This document shows, in pieces, positions 1 to 11,824 of a DNA stretch of 64,000 nucleotides. The stretch is taken from assembly GCA_963922205.1 (NCBI GenBank), contig CAWUHX010000086.1, positions 186,001 to 250,000 on the forward strand, in the 5' to 3' direction. The notes below the pieces were generated by a model, which saw only the letters and a list, made by a program, of their open reading frames with translations, did no database searches and was not told where the DNA came from. The translations under genes and the position numbers were made by a program. Position 1 is the first letter of the stretch. Every line of letters starts with the position of its first letter. The stretch comes from Romanomermis culicivorax. Taxonomy: Eukaryota > Nematoda > Enoplea > Mermithida > Mermithidae.

Positions 1-2838
1 AAAATATTTGATTTGTCCAACTTCAAGTCGGTCCGATCGCTATTAATAATATCAGAAGTTGTTCTACTTTGCTGAAATGTTTGCTGTTGTTGTTCATTTA
101 ACGTTTGCTGTTGTCGGAAGAAGTCCACATTTTTTGGCGTTTGTGGAGGCGCGCCAAAAAATTGCATGTCTAGGAGGAAGATTTTTACTAAAATTTATAA
201 TACCTAAAAGCGCTAAACAACAATGATACAATGGAAATCCGTGCAATGTATGTAATGTGACGGCGTTTCAAGAATAGTCATTTTTCAAAATCAGATAAAA
301 AACAAAATTGTTAAGTTTACATAATTAGAGGTTTACTTCTTCGAGGTGGAATAAAAAACTTTTAATGGTCGTACAATATCATCGGTCGTACACATACCTG
401 TAAGAGGTCCGACCAGTAGAGAGGGGTAAGCCCAAAGTTTTGGAATAGGGATCCCAAAATTTCCAAAATTTTGGGGGTCCCAAAGATTCAAAAAAGTCGA
501 AAATATTGCGAAAATTTTCCCAAAAAAGCTTTTTTTCAAATTTTTCCGAGTTGGCTGGGGTTCCGACATTTGGGTATAGGGTTCGACCAAGTTGGAGGGT
601 CCCAATCACACACGTATGATCGTACATACATATTTATAGTTTCCAGCTCTTTTTTTGTATAACTTTCATACATGCACGTGAGGAGGGGGCTTGGGGGGGG
701 GGGGGGTTTGACCGCCAGCAGACTTTGATCGACCTCCAGCAGATTCTTGCTGACCTCCAGCAGATTTGACTACCCCAGCAATGATTGAGAAGATGATGAA
801 GGAAAATGAGCAAGAGAGACGAGAAAGTCGTCATAAAAATGTGAATGATGCTGTAGTTTAACAATTTTTCTAAACAAATCACACTTGAAGTCCGAAAAAA
901 TAACATTGAAACTTTGAAAAGTGCAGTCTAGGCAAATAATTTCACATATCTGACTAATATAAGATGAAGAATCGGGCGAATGTCGCTGGAAAAATATTAA
1001 ATTTCTGACATTCTTAATTGCTGAAAAATCAATTTTTTGATAACTTATCTAAGAAACATAAGGTTCAAAGGTTCAAAATTTCCGTTCAAAAAAAATGTCT
1101 TTATCGTTTTACAAATAGAAAAATATACTCATATTTTTATAAGCTTTAAAGAGATCAAGTTAAACTGCAATGTCCGAAAATTACTCCCACGACACTTTTG
1201 AATTTGAAATCGGCTTTACATTCAAAAGTCTAGTGACAGGAAAGTTGGAAAAAGTGATTATTTTTCATGTCGAATCCGTTTTTTGAAAATTTTTTCTCCA
1301 AAAGACACGATTTGGGACAAAACAGTGGGTGGATCAATCCGAAATATTATAAAATAGAATCCCGCGCGGAGTGCTGGAAAATTTTTCGCTGTTTTCTGAT
1401 TTTAGAGCCTACGGAAGCGTTTTCTAACCGTGTAATGTCGACAAAATCTTTTTTCACTTTGAACAAAGATGTTAAAAAATCGTATTACGGGGGCCAAAAA
1501 CGTTTTGTCTAGTACAAAAAAAACCTTGACAAAATAGCTGCATTTTAGTGCAGGATTGAACATTCTGTATAGTGGTAAACCAGAACAGTGGCACAGAAAC
1601 CATGTAAGACCAATAAACCTTAGAAATCCTGTCCTTAACTCCGAAGCAAAACCTTTACTTCTTCTCTTACGTTTTTTAGCTACTTCGCTTAGCATACTTT
1701 CGGTAATGTTGCTGTCGGGGAACATACCGGGCGGCGTGGGTGGTTTAGATTGTTGATTGGGCAAAACGGGGCACGTAGCTATACGTTTATAATGATTATA
1801 AACGGCGACGGATAAAACTTTTTTCGCTTCGTCTTGACCAATAACGTACCTGTCTAAGTATTCTTTGATCTGGAATATAAGCAAAATACGTTGGAATTCC
1901 GAGACTTCCAGCCAAAAGAATGAAAAATAACGCTAAGTCGTTTGAAAAACCGTTTTGTACCTTTTTGGGCGTAGGGAATTGTTTTTTGACCGTCTGGCTG
2001 TAAACTGAAGCAGCGGAGTTGGCGTAGCTTCTCGCCGAGGTTGTTTCCGCTATTACGTGGAGTAAGATGCGACATTGTTCGCATTGTAGAAACCGGGTTG
2101 ACACTAAAATATTGAGATCATACCGTTTGTGAATAGTGCTTCAATTTCAGTTTAATTCAACACTAAATAGAAATAAATATGGAACAACATACAGTGGAAT
2201 ATAAAAATCGACAACAATAGAAATGAACAGGCAAAACAAAAAGTGAGTTTTTAAATTTTAGCCAAGAAAGCTAATTCAAAATTTTAGGTCGTAAATAAGC
2301 AAGCGAACATTTGTTGAGAATCCTACATTTTTCTGAAATAATATTTATATTCACACATAAGTATTCATTTCTTACGAATAAAAGTGTCCACTCTGGAACA
2401 TACATTGCCGCATGAGGGGCACGTCAGCGGACTTTGACCACCACCCATGTTCCCGGAACCCCCACCGCCTCGTCCCCCACCACCCGTTTCGAATAGTCGT
2501 TTTACGCCGTTTAAATCGTAGGTAGCAAAATCGCCGCCACCGCCGTTATTACCGCCGCCGCTGGGGCATCCTCTGACAGCGGTGGGATTGTCTTCGGTGG
2601 GTGACGCCCAAAATACTTCGACGTCTTTTAAATTGTGATGAAAATCGTCGAAGGCGCACCTTTCCAAAGACTTGTGGTGACGAAGGCGGTGGTAAGAACG
2701 CGAGTTTTGGTGAAAATTGGCGCATTTGGCCAAGTCGAGTCCAGAAAGTCGACGTAGTGTTGAAATTTGACCAACATTTCTAACCGTTGTCAATATAAAA
2801 TGCTTTCTCATGCTAATATTACATATAGCAAAGATCAT
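1..2838 (-). CDS. CLPX: Mitochondrial ClpX, ATP-binding unfoldase subunit of ClpXP protease (5' part, runs off left edge)
   Basis: ClpX is the AAA+ unfoldase that feeds proteins to ClpP in the mitochondrial matrix. Exons read on the minus strand: 2838-2376, 2103-1961, 1869-1671, 169-1 (continues off the window). All have GT-AG junctions with consistent phase. Exon 1 opens with a basic, acid-poor leader typical of a mitochondrial presequence (the Met ten codons in, MRKHF, is an equally good start), then a Gly-rich stretch, then CPSCGNVC; exon 2 gives [10 protein letters not shown], so exons 1 and 2 together form the C4 zinc finger. Exon 3 carries [20 protein letters not shown], the hallmark start of the AAA+ core. 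Exon 4 is Gln-rich and reaches DLKLDKSNI just before Walker A, which lies outside the window. The exon 3 donor could instead be ten bases downstream (about 1661), same phase. Exon 1 upstream of the Gly-rich part is not recognisable by family, so its start is less certain. Confidence 0.9.
393..618. mobile_element. MITE M1, CATACCTG family
   Basis: Left end reads CATACCTGTAAGAGGTCCGA. The right end (ACACGTATG) is an eroded version of the usual TTACAGGTATG. Flanks GTCGTACA (385-392) and ATCGTACA (619-626) match at 7 of 8 bases, as expected for an old 8-bp target duplication of hAT type. No coding capacity; the short reading frames across it are compositional. Confidence 0.75.
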
Positions 2839-3223
2839 TTATCTAAAATTATAAGTAATCAAATGATTGAATTTTGACACAAAATCGCCGAGCATGGAAT
2901 CTCAGAAACAGATGCCACCAGAGCACCCCATGGGGGGGTATAGGGGGGGGTATTACCCCCGTCTTAGATTTGGAAATTCATTTACTACCCCCATAAAAAC
3001 AGCTCACTATAGCAAAAAATTTTGGTTGACTTCATCCTCTCCCCAGTAGGTTATACTAATTCGAGAAAAACTGCAGAATGTGTGATTCTGAGGAATTACT
3101 CACTGCTCTTTTTGACACATTTACTGAGCAAATGATAATGGGAAAGTATACAACTTCTGTGCCATATAGCGATTTTTAGGAAAGGATATCAGCACATTAA
3201 TATATACTACTTGTAGGAAATCA
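2839..3223. other. ClpX upstream flank, no gene seen
   Basis: This holds the presumed 5' flank of ClpX. It contains two short G runs near 2930-2950 and a (TA)7 microsatellite at about 3227. I see no coding exon or recognisable repeat end. Confidence 0.5.
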
Positions 3224-3679
3224 TTATATATATATATATAATTGGGAGATGAAATAATGACTTATGTTTATGTGATTCATCAAAAAATCGCACCTTGGGA
3301 AGAAAAACATTATGTTCTTAAAATTCTTCCTCTTCATGCTCTCCTTTCCTTTTCCCCGCTTCTGCGTTGGGTCTTCTGTGCGCATATGGTTACCCAAGCT
3401 GTGGCATACTTTCCTGCTATGAGTTGAGAGATGTGAGGTCTGTTGATGTGGATCAGGAGTGGTACTTGGTTTCAAACTCGTAGTTCACAGTCTAATGGGA
3501 TTAATAATACTAAAGCCACATTCAGCATCAGGACTTTCAATTGGAAGCACTGTTCCAAGCCTAATCAGTGATGGGATAAGCCCATACTGCTGAAGAGGCT
3601 GGTTGAAACAATGTTTCCAAACGTATGTTGTGCCCGATTCTTGAAATGTGCAGGAATCAGTTGGCACAACAGTCTTCAA
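3224..3679 (-). pseudogene. Decayed hAT transposase C-terminal fragment
   Basis: Two minus-strand frames in series (3679-3485, then 3475-3224) resemble the hAT dimerisation end. The first holds AECGFSIINPIR, a variant of the family motif ERGFS-MN-I. The second ends with HSRKVCHSLGNHMRTEDP, which lines up with the in-frame copy at the right edge of this window (HMRTDDP, followed by a basic tail). A stop and frame change between the two parts, and loss of the expected middle, show it is dead. No terminal inverted repeat was located. Related to the KIAA1586/ZNF862-like branch of hAT transposases by motif only. Confidence 0.6.
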
Positions 3680-4492
3680 AGTGTGACTATTCTGTACGTA
3701 TAATTAGTGCATTAAAGTTGCAGCTGGAAGTAGTAAATGTTTTTTGAGTGTAAAAAGGATAAAGTAGGGGTACTATCCATTTTTGTAAGTTCTATGTGGT
3801 TAGAGTACTACAACCCCCCTCCTTCGCAAAATGTTGGGAGCAAAAAAAAAAAGGTCACGGCATATTTCAAGTACTACCCTTAAAATTTACGATTTTACCC
3901 CTACCTAAATTTTTGACCTTGGGGACCTCTGGATGCCACAATTAATACATTGAAGAGCACCGACCCAAAGCAACCATTTTTCAAAATACATTCGTGTTTT
4001 AAAAAAGGCTATAGGATTGAGACGACGGTGGGCACGAACGAAAAGCGTTATAAATGTCATGTCACTCGATTCGCCATGAAGCGGGCGGTTAGAAAACCAA
4101 CCAAACCAACCAAGCACAAAACAACCATATCAAAAGGAATGTCGGATCATTCGGATTTCTTGATCTAATAAGCCTTTAGCCCTAGGTTTTCGAAAGGTGC
4201 CAACTGCTAGATCAATGAAGCTGACTTAGGCGCGCTTTTGCAGAAAATGTTGACACGACAGGCAGATCTAGAGGTAGCGATTGAGCACAAATTAGCGTTG
4301 CATGTACAGCACGTGCAATTAATAGAGAAGAATTAATCGGAGGTAATGATGGAAGGATTTCCTCATTTTTTAAATTGGCATACGAGAACTAAAGTAATAT
4401 TTCTTAAAATTTTTATTTCGTGGCCGACACAAATTTATGGTATTTTCTGCCAGCTTACAAGTCGAGTCGAATAACCCGGATGACGTTTGAAC
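3680..4492. other. No gene seen
   Basis: Short open frames at 3905-4168 overlap on opposite strands and match no family I know. No splice-linked coding signal or repeat end is visible up to the target duplication at 4485-4492. Confidence 0.4.
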
Positions 4493-4596
4493 AACTGTTC
4501 TTTCCCAGATCGTGCTTTTTAGGGGAAAAAATGCGGAAAAGGAAAAAATTTTTTACGATCTTTCCTCATTTGGGTATCGGATAGAGAAAAGATGTA

Positions 4597-5448
4597 CAGT
4601 CGAACACGGTTAATGAACACTCTGGATATTGAGCATTTACGCTTAATAAACACACTGTAGCACAGTCCCAACTCAATTCCTATAGTTTCTTATATGTTGA
4701 TAATACGGTTAATGAGCACACGGTTAACGGATAATGAACACGCCTGGTAGTATCTCTGCATATCTTGATACACGTTAAATTCTACGTTTAATGAACAGGT
4801 GTTGACGGATATTGAACATGCTTTAATCTACGCTTAGTAAACACAATGTGTACAGATAATATGTACACTTTATCGATTACAGAAACTTCCAGAAACTTCT
4901 AGAAACATCTTAATGCAACACAACGTCTTGTCTTGTTGTCTTGGTGCTATTGTACATTGCTTTTTTTTCTTGTGTCAAGTGTGTCATGCCGCCTGTCAAA
5001 AAGAATGTTGTTTGGCTTGAAACAAAAAAAAGTTACTTCCGGCGATATGAATGAACAATCAATTGTTGATTTAGTGAGAAAACCGGACGAACCAGAAATT
5101 GAAACCACTGAAATCGATAGTGACTGTGATGATCAAGGCGCTGTTCAAAAAATAGATACGTTTGAAGACGCCAAACGAGCTATTTCGGTTGTCAGAAATT
5201 TTTTGTTTTCAAAGGAATCCTCTGATGAAATACTTGCCTCAGTAAATTCTATTGATGATTTTATGGATACAAGTCATATTGCTCTGTTGAAACAGTCTAA
5301 AATAACGTCATTTTTTGAATGATGATAAGTGATTCATGTTGAAGTAAAATTTATGTTGAATTTGACGGAGTTCTGATAATGAACACTTACGGATAGTGAA
5401 CACTTTTATTTCGGTCCACTCGGGGTGTTCATTAACCGTGTTCGACTG
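4597..5448 (+). mobile_element. Tigger/pogo-like DNA transposon, internally deleted
   Basis: The element begins CAGTCGAACACGGTTAATGA and ends with the exact reverse complement; the inverted repeat is 24 bp without mismatch. It is flanked by TA on both sides (4595-4596 and 5449-5450), the target duplication of the Tc1/mariner/pogo group. Next to each end are further degenerate copies of the word ACGGTTAATGAACA in the same orientation as the nearer tip, which look like extra transposase binding sites. Only the C-terminal part of the transposase remains, so it is non-autonomous. It inserted into the C0 MITE and is therefore younger. Confidence 0.88.
4933..5322 (+). pseudogene. C-terminal remnant of a Tigger/pogo transposase
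   Basis: A 129-codon open frame lies inside the TA-flanked element. Its last part reads FEDAKRAISVVRNFLFS, then LLKQSKITSFFE and stop. An alternating acidic/helical stretch closed by K-Q-x-x-I-T-x-FF is the usual tail of Tigger/jerky transposases. The DNA-binding CENP-B-like region and the DDE catalytic core are missing, so it cannot catalyse transposition. The hydrophobic first 18 residues are probably read-through of deleted sequence rather than real protein. Confidence 0.7.
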
Positions 5449-6329
5449 TATTTTAGAAGGTAAGAATCTAAAATTTTTCCGACGCTTCGCGCCGGATGTA
5501 TTTCCTAGCTCAGGCACGGCTTTTAACATGTCCACCTTCACTCATCATTATATAATAGTTTTCATCATCTTAAACGTATTATATCATGTTTTAAGTGCTA
5601 ATCTTCAATATTTTATATTGATATTTAAGGAAGATCCGCATTTTTTCCTTGACACATTTTTTTTAAAGATCAATGATGTCAACTCTCTAAACTTTCTGAA
5701 GCGATTATTCCTTTCTTAACGTAAAATCAATTGAAAAGTTTCATGAAAATAGTTTTGGGACATTTCTACTCTTCTTACTCGCATCTTTTTTGGTCAAGTT
5801 CATGAAAGTTTACGAATAAATTATAAATTTTTCAAATTCTAGAAATTAAGAATTTCTGACAGAAAATTCGAATTCAATTTTTGAAATTACGTGTCAGAAA
5901 ATTGATTTTCCAGCGTCCCAGAATGTCAATACAAAAAAAAAATTCCGGCGCTTCGCGCAGGCAACATTAACATGTTTTTCGGGCTCTCAATTGTCATCAT
6001 AGAACACGTAACCGTCGATTTATCATCTAATGTTAAGTTATTATGCTCTTGGATAGTTATCTGGAAACTTTGTTCCACAATGCTTCTAAATTAGACTTCA
6101 AACTCAAGAATTTCATTTTTTCCTCAATTTCAATTAATTCACGGCTCCAACATATAGGAAGTTTGAAAAAGCTCAAAAACACTTAAACAAAGCGTCTATG
6201 AGTATTTTTAAGCGAAAAAACGACTAGGGAAAAATGAGGGAAAAAATTGTGACATCTTTCCCTATTTTCGAAAAGGCCTGGAGGAAAAACAGTGGTTTGA
6301 ACTTACGTTACGTCATACATGTGACGGGG

Positions 6330-7061
6330 CAGTGTTTTTTTGTGCACGGACATTTGTGCATATTGACACAGAGAGCCAAAAAAATTTGTCCCAATGGCAC
6401 AAAAATTTTTTTCCAGCCCAAAACATAACTGAAAACCTTTAAAAAGTTTTATGCCAAAAGTTTGATAAAACATAACTACGTATACTTTCACTGCACTAAT
6501 TCGCATAAAAATCGTGAGAACTTTATTTTATCTAAGCACGTCAGTGCGATAAGAGAGACTGATCGTGAAAACAGTTTATACGATTCGAAAAGAAATCGGA
6601 TGCTGCGAGAATGCAAACATATTTATAGAATTTGTCAGGAAATTTATACACTTCTCCAATTTTAGGCTACGAATTTCAACAACGTCGAAAGTCGCGCCGC
6701 GTAAATTTTTCGTTGAAAAATTGGGCCAACAATGTCAAATTTTTGTTTGAATCAAACACCAACACCATATAAAAATGTGGGTTCCCAATCTCACTGAATG
6801 AACACTGAACAGAGGAAATATACTATTCGAATACAATTCTCTCAGGTTCTAGACAAATAAAAGTCATTAATAAATACTTATTGACTCGGCGCGAAGCGCC
6901 CGGAAAAATTTTGCGTTTTCAGTCTCTAAAATGGTTAAAAATTAAGGAAATTCTTCGACCATTCAAAAAATTTGTCCCAATTCGCAAGAATGCCCAAACA
7001 TTTCTGTGCCATTCCAAATTTTTTTGTGTCAAAAACCATGTTTTGGCACAAAAAAACACTG
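6330..7061 (+). mobile_element. hAT-like MITE A1 (subterminal word GTGCCAA)
   Basis: Left tip CAGTGTTTTTTTGTGCACGG and right tip GGCACAAAAAAACACTG are inverted repeats. Internal words GGCACAA and TTGTGCC recur in both orientations near both ends. The GC hairpin (CGGCGC GAA GCGCC) lies at 6887-6902. No 8-bp target duplication is visible: flanks are TGACGGGG and GGGGGGTC. It may therefore be a recombinant of two copies or have lost a flank. No protein is encoded. Confidence 0.7.
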
Positions 7062-7309
7062 GGGGGGTCAGGCGACTCTTTTGGGGCCTGGGGTCAGATT
7101 CCACAAAATTTTACGGGAAGAGTCACTGAAGGAAAAATATCGATTTTTTCATCAAGAAATTCAAAAAAATGGATCAAAAAATTGTAATTTTTGTTTTATA
7201 AACCGTGTAAAATGTATTATTGGTGCAGAGCGCCGAGAAAATTGACGTTTTTGACCACTTTTAGTTCAAAAATTGACATTTTTCATCAAAAATTCAATTT
7301 TTTTCAGTA

Positions 7310-7445
7310 TTTTTCCGATAAAAAGCATGGGGGTCTCTATGACTAGCACATGGCTAGCCATAGGATTGGAAAATCTTGGGGAGGCGCCCAGCCATATGGC
7401 CGACGATTTCTGGAGGGGGGTTCCTTCCTATAGCACTTCCCCCCA
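7310..7445. repeat. Dispersed repeat H, copy 1
   Basis: Contains TAGCCATAGGATTGGAAAA and a run of conserved words (GGCG, CCATATGGCC, GCACTTC) that recur in the same order at 14386-14515. The ends were not defined. The stretch 7062-7862 otherwise holds only G-rich and AT-rich sequence without a gene. Confidence 0.5.
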
Positions 7446-7862
7446 ATGTATCCGTGTGGTATGCATGGGTGTAGCGGCATGGGGTGTAGTGGGTGCAATT
7501 GCACCCCATAGGCTGAATCAAAGTTCTGAAAAAATTTTGCCAAGCTATCAAGTCAGAGTCACCATTGCAATTTGCAACGCGTGAAGGAACATTCACTATG
7601 CCATTGCTGGCTCGGCCTCGGATCTTTTGTGAAAAAAACAACAAAGCGAGTGTCAGAATTTGCTGTTATTTCAAACTACTTCAAGGAAGCCAGTAAGATT
7701 GACTCTTCTGATATATATGGAACATTTTTGCAGAAGTGTCTCGTCGCATTAAACTGTAATAAAACATTGTAAATTACAATCTGACAACAGCTTAATCGCT
7801 GCCTAATTTACTTGACAGTTTGTTGCAACATTGCTACTATAAGTGAGTAAAACGTTTTCAGT

Positions 7863-8438
7863 CACTGTTTTTTTCACATTTGCACTATAATGTGGAAAAA
7901 AAATTTCAGGTCTTTCCACGATTGTGAAGGAAAAATTTGGGGTTTTCATACTGAAAAGATGCATTTTGGTGCATTCCTCATTATTTATTACCAAGCTCAG
8001 GCGCGGCTTTTAGCATGTCTACCTTCACTTACCATTTAATCTTTAATAGTTTTCATCATCTTAAACGTATCATTTCATGTTCAATTGGCAATCTTAAATA
8101 TTATATCTTTATACATTTACTGACGATATCCGCATTTTTTCCTTCATATATTTTTTGAGAAAGATCAACACGTCAACTTTCTAAACTTTTTGAAGCGTTT
8201 GTTCCTTTCTTTACGTAAATTGAATTCAAAAGCTTCATGGAATTATTTTTGGAAAATTTCTACGCTTCTGACTGATAGCTTTTCGGCCAAATTTATGAAA
8301 GGTTACGAACAAATTAAAGGTTTCAAAAATGGCTCAAAAACGAGGATTTTAAGACGGAAAAAAAATTTTTCACATGTGGAAAAAATTTTGACCTTTTTCC
8401 ACATTTGTGGAAAAAATTTTTTGTAGAAAAAAACAGTG
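7863..8438 (+). mobile_element. hAT-like MITE C1 (subterminal word TTTCCACA)
   Basis: Starts CACTGTTTTTTTCACATTTG and ends GTAGAAAAAAACAGTG. The flanks are TTTTCAGT (7855-7862) and TTTACAGT (8439-8446), 7 of 8 identical. The right part repeats CCACATTTGTGG-type palindromes. The interior aligns with C0 and C2 but has lost the hairpin segment, explaining its shorter length (576 bp). Confidence 0.8.
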
Positions 8439-8446
8439 TTTACAGT

Positions 8447-8925
8447 GCACCCCATAGGGTAAAATCCTGGCTACGGCGCCTTTCCGACTTGAAAATCCTA
8501 ACTTTTTTGCCATTTGACAAAAGAACCCAAATTTTTTCGCCAGAAAGGCACGGATTCGGCGGGAAAAACAGCGGCTCCCCCACAGTGTTTTTTTGCTCAA
8601 AACTTTTTGCCCCATTTGAGGAAAAACCTCAATCAATACCCCGAAAACTTCCAGTTTTACCCCTACCCGAAAAATCTGACCTTGGGGACCTCCGCCGCCA
8701 ATAAACCAACATTTTTTTCAAAAAGACTCGAGCTATGACCTGTTTGTAGATGAATATTTAAGTGAGTTTACATGAGCAAGAGAATAATTCAACAGCATAA
8801 ATTTTATATATATTACTTTGACGACATGAAACAACCTAATTTTGACATAACAGGTTGAATCAAACAGTAAACTTTGATAAAAAGATACCAATGAAAAAAA
8901 GAATTTTAAAACTGAATCTGAATAG
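8447..8925. other. Repeat debris, no gene
   Basis: Contains a further transposon-type tip, ACAGTGTTTTTTTGCTC at about 8580, followed by TTTTTGCCCCATTTGAGG. Its partner end was not identified. The remainder is AT-rich and without coding signal. Confidence 0.4.
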
Positions 8926-8933
8926 CTGACAAT

Positions 8934-9843
8934 CACCGTTTTTTCCCTCAAATGGGGTCTTTTGAGAAAAAAAAATTTCGGGAATTCAAAGCCGAAAAGA
9001 TGCGTTTTGGTGGACTTGAAAAGGTCAAAATCCCAAAATTTTCTGGCGCCTCGCGCCGGTCATGGGTATAATAATAACTATTTTGTATCAGGCGCGGCCG
9101 TTAGCATATCTACTTCGACTTACTATTTAATGCTCAACAGTTCCTATCAAACAACTTAGCTCGTTTCATTTTCTAATCGTTAAAAGTCAGTCGCCGAAAA
9201 CAGAGACATTTTTCATCAATTGTCAATTTTTTCTCTCGATGCTTGGAATTTTTTAAACGTTTGCAACCTAAACTTTTGCTTTTATTGAAAATGGAAATTG
9301 AAGACATCATTCTAGGCTGTAATTTTAAAACTTCTTTTCACGAATATGTTAGAGGGATTTATTTTCCAGCGTAAAAACCCGGAAAATTTTTCCGGCGCTC
9401 CGCGCCGGAATGGGGAACAAATTACACTTCATCAATCTGATTTTAATTTATTTTCCAACGTTTTGAAGGATCATTTTTCAGCGTTTCAGAAAGTGAAAAT
9501 CCAAGTAGATAAAATTAGATGATCCTAATCCGAACCACAGAAATGTTGATAGCGGATAAATTCATGAGAACTCCATCGTTAACATGCTTTGTCCGCTCCT
9601 GTAGAACACCAATATATTCTTCATGCCCTCATTTTGACTAACATGACCAGAATTTTCACTTTCCTCATTTTTGCGGGTTTCTGACTCCAAATACAACAAA
9701 ATGCTTCGGTATGCTCTTAAAATGCATAAAAAAGCATCCGTTTTAAACGTTTTTACAAATGTGGAAAATTTTTGCAAAATGAGGAAAAAAATTTTGGGTC
9801 CGGTTCTCATGTGGAAAAAATCTTCGAAGAAAAAAAAACGGTG
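8934..9843 (+). mobile_element. hAT-like MITE F1 (subterminal word TTTCCTCA), unoccupied copy
   Basis: Starts CACCGTTTTTTCCCTCAAAT and ends TCGAAGAAAAAAAAACGGTG. Flanks CTGACAAT (8926-8933) and CCGACAAT (9844-9851) agree at 7 of 8 bases. Two GC hairpins are present: CTGGCGC CTC GCGCCGG at 9043-9059 and CCGGCGC TCC GCGCCGG at 9392-9408. It is homologous along its length to F2 (11635-13954) but lacks the two insertions found there, so it shows their empty sites at about 9066-9073 and 9516-9523. Confidence 0.85.
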
Positions 9844-9869
9844 CCGACAATCTGACATAAAGGTATGAA

Positions 9870-10130
9870 CTGAACCACAAGGCTTTTTTCTGCAAAAGCC
9901 AGGTTCCAATGTGCAACTTGGGAAAAAATTTAGGTTGCACAGTTAAATTTTTGGTTGTTCACTCTAAAATCAATAAATCAGCTTAATTTTATCGGAAAAA
10001 ATACCAAAAGCTGGTTCCTTCTATTTCATTCGATTTGCGTCGGTTTCAGGCTTTTGAAACCAAATTTTTTGAGTTTTGAAGAGAAAATTGAGAGATTGGT
10101 ATGAGTAACTTGTTCGGCGCCTAGTGCCAA
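9870..10130 (+). repeat. Dispersed repeat G, copy 1 (word TTGCA / TGCAAC)
   Basis: Shares its whole length with 61568-61830 and 63279-63515: a T-run followed by TGCA, then CAATGTGCAACTTGGG, then TTCATTCGAT and a final GC hairpin remnant near 10113. The outer ends were not defined; by analogy with the neighbouring MITEs it is probably one end of a related element. No coding capacity. Confidence 0.65.
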
Positions 10131-10492
10131 AACGCTGGAATGAACCTTTACAGCTTTTACTTCCCAGACATAAGGTTTAATTTTTCAGTGAATTCATATT
10201 CAATGAATTTTCAGTCGGGCAGGCTACAATTCAAAAACTAGGAAAGCAACCAAGAATTTTGATTCTTCAATCAGCAAGAATTTCTACTTGGACTCGAAAG
10301 GTTTTAATCACACAAATGTTAAAATCTTTTTAAAGACCGCAAAAAGACTTTTGGAAAATAAACCGAGAAAATCTTGCTTTTCGTCAAATTCTCAAAAAAA
10401 CGACACAGGATCAAACATTTATTCATAATATATTGATAATTAAAAGCTATATGCACTAGCTGGAATGAAATTTTCTAACCGCGACTTGGAAT

Positions 10493-11277
10493 CAGTGTTT
10501 TTTGTGCACGGACATTTGTGCCAATTGGCACAAAGGGCCAAAAAAATTTGTGCCAATGGCACAAAAAAAATTTTCAGCCTTAAAACATACTGAAAACCTT
10601 TAAACAGTTTTATACCAAAAGTTTGATAAAAACATAAGGATTAACTTAAGATAAGACACTTCAAACGCACTAATTTGCAAAAAATCTGTGCCTGCCTCAT
10701 TTTATCTGACACGTCAGTGAGATAAGAGAAACTGATCAGTAAAACGGTTTATATGATTCAGAAAGAAATCAAATGCTGAGAGAATTCGGATATTTTATTT
10801 ATATTAATATAAGTAAGGTAAGGTGAAGTAATTGTCTTCAACATAGCGTTGCGATATTTGAATATCACTTGCATGATAGTTACGAAACTTTTAAGGGCGG
10901 GTTTACTCATTTGGTGTGAATTATTTCACGTCCTACTGAACTCTACCACACGAAACTTTGATTTTCGGGTCGGAAAAAGAATGCTGATTCTAAATCTAAC
11001 TTTGTTTTTTGCTATATGTAGTTTTTTTAGAGCCATCTGTTCCGGAATAAGAACTATCCAACTATCATCTGAATCGAAGTAAATTATACCCCGCGATTCG
11101 GCGCGCAGCGCCGAAAAAATTTTGCGTTTTCGGCCCCTAAAATCACTAAAAATCGTGGAAATTTAGTCTTAAACCAGTCAAAAAATTTGTGCCAATTTGC
11201 ACAAACGCTCAAAAAATTTTGTGTCAATCCAAATTTTTTTGTGCCAAAAACCATGTTTTGGCACAAAAAAAACACAG
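10493..11277 (+). mobile_element. hAT-like MITE A2 (subterminal word GTGCCAA)
   Basis: Left tip CAGTGTTTTTTGTGCACGGA, right tip GGCACAAAAAAAACACAG. Flanks CTTGGAAT (10485-10492) and ATTGGAAT (11278-11285) match at 7 of 8 bases. Carries the A-family palindrome TTGTGCCAATTGGCACAA and a perfect hairpin TCGGCGC GCA GCGCCGA at 11098-11114. The small open frame at 10849-11082 has no family resemblance and is not conserved in the other A copies. Confidence 0.85.
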
Positions 11278-11354
11278 ATTGGAATAATGAAGAAAAAGTA
11301 TTAAATAATTAAAATTCAGCGCGAAGCGCCGGAAAATTTCGACAATTTTCGGTT

Positions 11355-11493
11355 TTATAACGCGTAAAATGCATCTCCAGACAGGAAACCATCAAAAAAT
11401 TTTTCCTCAAAGTGCTGCCTAAGCACAAAAAAATTTTCCTCAATTTCAAAAAAAGTTCCTCAAAAAGCATCGATTGAGGAAAAAAAACTGTGA
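11355..11493. repeat. Dispersed repeat E, copy 1
   Basis: From ATAACGCGTAAAATGCATCT to GAGGAAAAAAAACTGTG this matches 26363-26520. Its right tip, A-run then CTGTG, is of the same style as the neighbouring hAT-like MITEs, so it is probably the right half of a sixth family. A hairpin remnant (CAGCGC GAA GCGCCGG) lies just left of it at 11317-11332. Confidence 0.55.
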
Positions 11494-11824
11494 CGCCCAC
11501 AAAGCGCCAATTGCTACAAAGCATTGCGGAGCGAGATCTGTCATCAATTTAATTGGTGAAAAAATTTTATACCTTCAATTTGATTGGTCGAACATTGTAG
11601 TCTACTCCTTTTTAACGGCGAGTCCAAGCCTAAGCACTGTTTTTTTCCTCAAATGGGGTCTTTTGAAGAAAAAAATTTCGAAATGAGAAAAAAAATTTTG
11701 GGTATGGTTCTCATTGTGCAAAAAATTTTGGGGAATTCCAAACCGAAAAGATGCGTTTTGGTGGACTTAAAAGGGTCAAAATCTCAAAATTTGCCGGCGC
11801 TTCGCGCCGGTCACGGGTACAATC

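Larger units (their letters stand above)
4493..6294 (+). mobile_element. hAT-like MITE C0 (subterminal word TTTCC/GGAAA), hosting a Tigger-like element
   Basis: Ends are AACTGTTCTTTCCC on the left and GGAGGAAAAACAGTG on the right. Both flanks are GTTTGAAC (4485-4492 and 6295-6302), a perfect 8-bp duplication. The interior matches C1 and C2 (for example GCTCAGGCACGGCTTTTAAC near 5510) and carries two copies of the GC hairpin, at 5479-5495 and 5945-5961. A separate Tigger/pogo-like element sits inside at 4597-5448. Without it the element is about 0.95 kb and non-coding, so it would depend on a transposase supplied elsewhere. Confidence 0.85.
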
